Below, piece by piece: positions 62,553 to 64,000 of a DNA stretch of 64,000 nt (position 1 is its first letter; each line of letters starts with the position of its first letter). The DNA lies in the IMG/VR virus record IMGVR_UViG_3300037264_003124, positions 1-64,000 of that record, one strand, 5' to 3'. The position numbers were made by a program, and so were the translations under genes. This stretch comes from a virus. The notes beneath the pieces are model-generated. The model did not search any database and was not told where the DNA came from. It saw only the letters and a program-made list of their open reading frames with translations.

Positions 62553-63422
62553 TTAATAATACCGGAAACTGAACAGGATATAGCGGTCTTCCTCTTGCGT
62601 GTCGCCGAACACGAGCCGGAATTCGCAGAAGTCGAAGATGCCGTCTGGGATCTGATAAGCTCGGTTGGCTTGCACATCGGTGATCGTCGCAATCAACAGC
62701 GTTCCGTTAGCCGCTCGCGGGCGGACCCACTCGCCAATGGCCATCTCGCCCGTTTCCAGCTTGGCTGCATTGCGGACCTCGTAATTGACGATCTGGGTTG
62801 CCGAGCTGCTCGATGAAGAGCTGCTGGACGAAACGCTAGAGGACGACGAATTAGAAGATGGCGACGCTGAGGATGACGAGGACGAACTGTTTTCAGATAG
62901 CGAGCTTCTCGACGAACTCGACGAGCTGGACGAGCTGGACGAATTCGAGGAGCTGGATGAATCGCTCGAAGGGCTGGAGCTGCTAGACGAACTGCTCGAC
63001 GAGTTTGACGAGCTGCTGGAATTGCTAGAGCTGGATGAATTCGACGACGCCGACGATGGGGACATCGACGACGTGCTCGATTCGCTGGAAGTGCTCGATT
63101 CGGAAAACGACATGGACGACTGTGACGAAGCCGACACGGAAGACGCGGAGGATGACGTGGGGCTGCTGGCGGAGCTGCTGGACGAATTGCTGGAAGAGCT
63201 GCTATTGCTTGAAGAGGAATTCGAGCTGGCCGACGATGGAGAAGACGAAGACTCGTTCGACAGACTCGAGGCCGAGCTGCTTGAAGATTCTTCAATCGCC
63301 GCGTCCCAATCGGACGGCAGTTGAAAGCTGCCGCCTACTGCGCCCTGGGTCATAATCACCCCGGTCACGGTCGCACCTGCCGCGAGCTTCTTGGCAAACT
63401 TGACTAATGTCCCCGATGCCAT
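62553..63422 (-). CDS. Third polyserine protein
   Basis: The 289-residue protein has an N-terminal segment (GTLVKFAKKLAAGATVTGVI) and residues about 46-207 serine-rich with scattered Ala, Asn, Pro, Glu. An 80-residue C-terminal beta domain (EMAIGEWVRPRAANGTLLIA, FCEFRLVFGDTQEEDRYILF) ends it. It has no Cys-rich domain. All serine codons are used. It probably lies on the virion, like the two larger relatives at 36.6-40.7 kb. Confidence 0.65.
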   Translation of the reverse strand: MASGTLVKFAKKLAAGATVTGVIMTQGAVGGSFQLPSDWDAAIEESSSSSASSLSNESSSSPSSASSNSSSSNSSSSSNSSSSSASSPTSSSASSVSASSQSSMSFSESSTSSESSTSSMSPSSASSNSSSSSNSSSSSNSSSSSSSSSSPSSDSSSSSNSSSSSSSSSSSRSSLSENSSSSSSSASPSSNSSSSSVSSSSSSSSSSATQIVNYEVRNAAKLETGEMAIGEWVRPRAANGTLLIATITDVQANRAYQIPDGIFDFCEFRLVFGDTQEEDRYILFSFRYY

Positions 63423-63440
63423 GCTGCACCTCTTCTGCTA

Positions 63441-63743
63441 TCAAATATTCGGATTCAGGTAAAAGCTCCGGACGTTCGTCCACAAGACGACCGCTCCGTC
63501 AGTGAGTTTGCCCTGTACATCCCATTCGCCTTCCACGGCCTCGCCGGTAGTGAACCTGTAAGTCACGATTCCGTCGGTCCCGTTTGTTTTGTACGCCAGT
63601 TGCGCCAGCAAGAGCGTCTTATCCAGCACCGCGCCACCAGGTTGCTTAAAACGAACCAATACGTCATCCTGCTGAGCCAGGTTTTCGACAGTGGCGCCGG
63701 TCTTAAAAAGTAACTCGTATTGGATGGTCGATAGTTCTTGCAT
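63441..63743 (-). CDS. Small structural protein, Ig-like
   Basis: The 100-residue protein (QYELLFKTGATVENLAQQDD, then GIVTYRFTTGEAVEGEWDVQ and VLWTNVRSFYLNPNI) is all-beta and resembles phage Ig-like decoration domains. It is probably a virion component; the family is uncertain. Confidence 0.5.
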   Translation of the reverse strand: MQELSTIQYELLFKTGATVENLAQQDDVLVRFKQPGGAVLDKTLLLAQLAYKTNGTDGIVTYRFTTGEAVEGEWDVQGKLTDGAVVLWTNVRSFYLNPNI

Positions 63744-63753
63744 CTTTGAATTG

Positions 63754-64000
63754 TCACGTTCCCGACGGATGCCGAGTCCTCAACTCAATCTGAATTGTAC
63801 CAGTTACTTGCAACTCGATCTGCATTGTACCGGCCATTTGCAACTCAATCTGCATCACACGGCTGACGTCCAGCTCGATTGTTTCGTACAGGCGATAGTC
63901 GATAGACGAAATAAATAGCGATGGCAGTAAAGTCCGATTGGCCAGCATGACCGCAATCCTGGTTGCTGACTCGGAATCCTGATTGTAGACGTTCCATAGT
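63754..64000 (-). CDS. Partial CDS (3' end), with repeats at its C-terminus
   Basis: The minus frame is open to the window edge and ends in VMQIELQMAGTMQIELQVTG, then TIQIELR. The repeat unit is ten residues (MQIELQ-xxGT). Upstream are YNQDSESATRIAVMLANRTL and SLFISSIDYRLYE. The start lies outside the window. The product is probably a structural protein. Confidence 0.6.
   Translation of the reverse strand, partial: LWNVYNQDSESATRIAVMLANRTLLPSLFISSIDYRLYETIELDVSRVMQIELQMAGTMQIELQVTGTIQIELRTRHPSGT
63781..63881. repeat. 30-bp tandem repeat in the partial gene
   Basis: Three full units (63781, 63811, 63841) and a partial fourth start with CAACTC[AG]ATCTG. They encode a ten-residue beta-strand repeat at the protein's C-terminus. 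Confidence 0.6.

Noticed and set aside
62785-63324. A 179-codon plus-strand acidic frame
   Set aside because: It is antisense of the third polyserine tract and has the same artefactual Asp/Glu/Leu composition.

Overview
The window looks like part of a tailed double-stranded DNA phage (Caudoviricetes), most likely infecting a planctomycete. The phage assignment rests on a continuous packaging, head and tail module: two-component terminase, Mu-gp29-like portal, protease-scaffold, decoration protein, capsid, Mu-gp36-like connector, tail tube and frameshifted tail chaperone. The host guess is inference. It rests on a PEP-CTERM/dockerin-like secreted protein, a csrA gene, polyserine proteins, moderately high GC and small Cys-rich exported proteins. 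No integrase, attachment site or host flank is visible, and both window ends cut genes, so this is probably a piece of a larger phage genome.

Layout. (1) About 1-9.4 kb, minus strand: tail spikes, a group of small membrane proteins (possible lysis module), an RMF/CrpP-like protein, an HNH protein, a degenerate tRNA-Met-like element, exported proteins and a papain-like protease. A plus-strand homing-type endonuclease interrupts the run. (2) About 9.5-11.7 kb: csrA as an independent unit with its own promoter and terminator, followed by small genes with repeated leader elements. (3) About 11.7-25.3 kb, minus strand: the early/replication module. It has ParB-like proteins, XRE regulators, a PD-(D/E)XK nuclease in circularly permuted order, a Sak4-like ATPase, an SSB-like protein, a DnaD-like initiator carrying six 11-bp repeats (candidate origin), a DnaB-like helicase, a C5 methyltransferase flanked by HNH genes, and RusA. 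An operator element is shared by the promoters of the XRE gene and the parB operon. (4) About 25.5-32.7 kb, plus strand: glycosyltransferases, a PEP-CTERM protein and a ParB/topoisomerase IB fusion. (5) About 32.7-41.5 kb, minus strand: a sugar-modification cluster (CMP-Kdo synthetase, Maf/DUF115-like protein, PLOD-like transferase, phosphatase, cupin, another transferase) wrapped around two long polyserine proteins. (6) About 41.5-64 kb, minus strand: tail, head and packaging genes in standard order (transcribed from high to low coordinates). A second sugar island (epimerase, C-methyltransferase, GT2) is inserted between portal and protease.

Most promising biology. (a) A possible phage-encoded O-glycosylation system in which a CMP-sugar synthetase and Maf-like and other glycosyltransferases decorate polyserine virion proteins. 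(b) A ParB-topoisomerase IB fusion carrying two copies of a motif that also occurs at the end of the portal protein, which could mark it as a virion protein. (c) csrA as a self-contained cargo gene. (d) A circularly permuted RecB-type nuclease, a large terminase with substituted Walker residues, and a methyltransferase fragment left upstream of an HNH gene. All functional assignments are from sequence reading alone; no database search was run.
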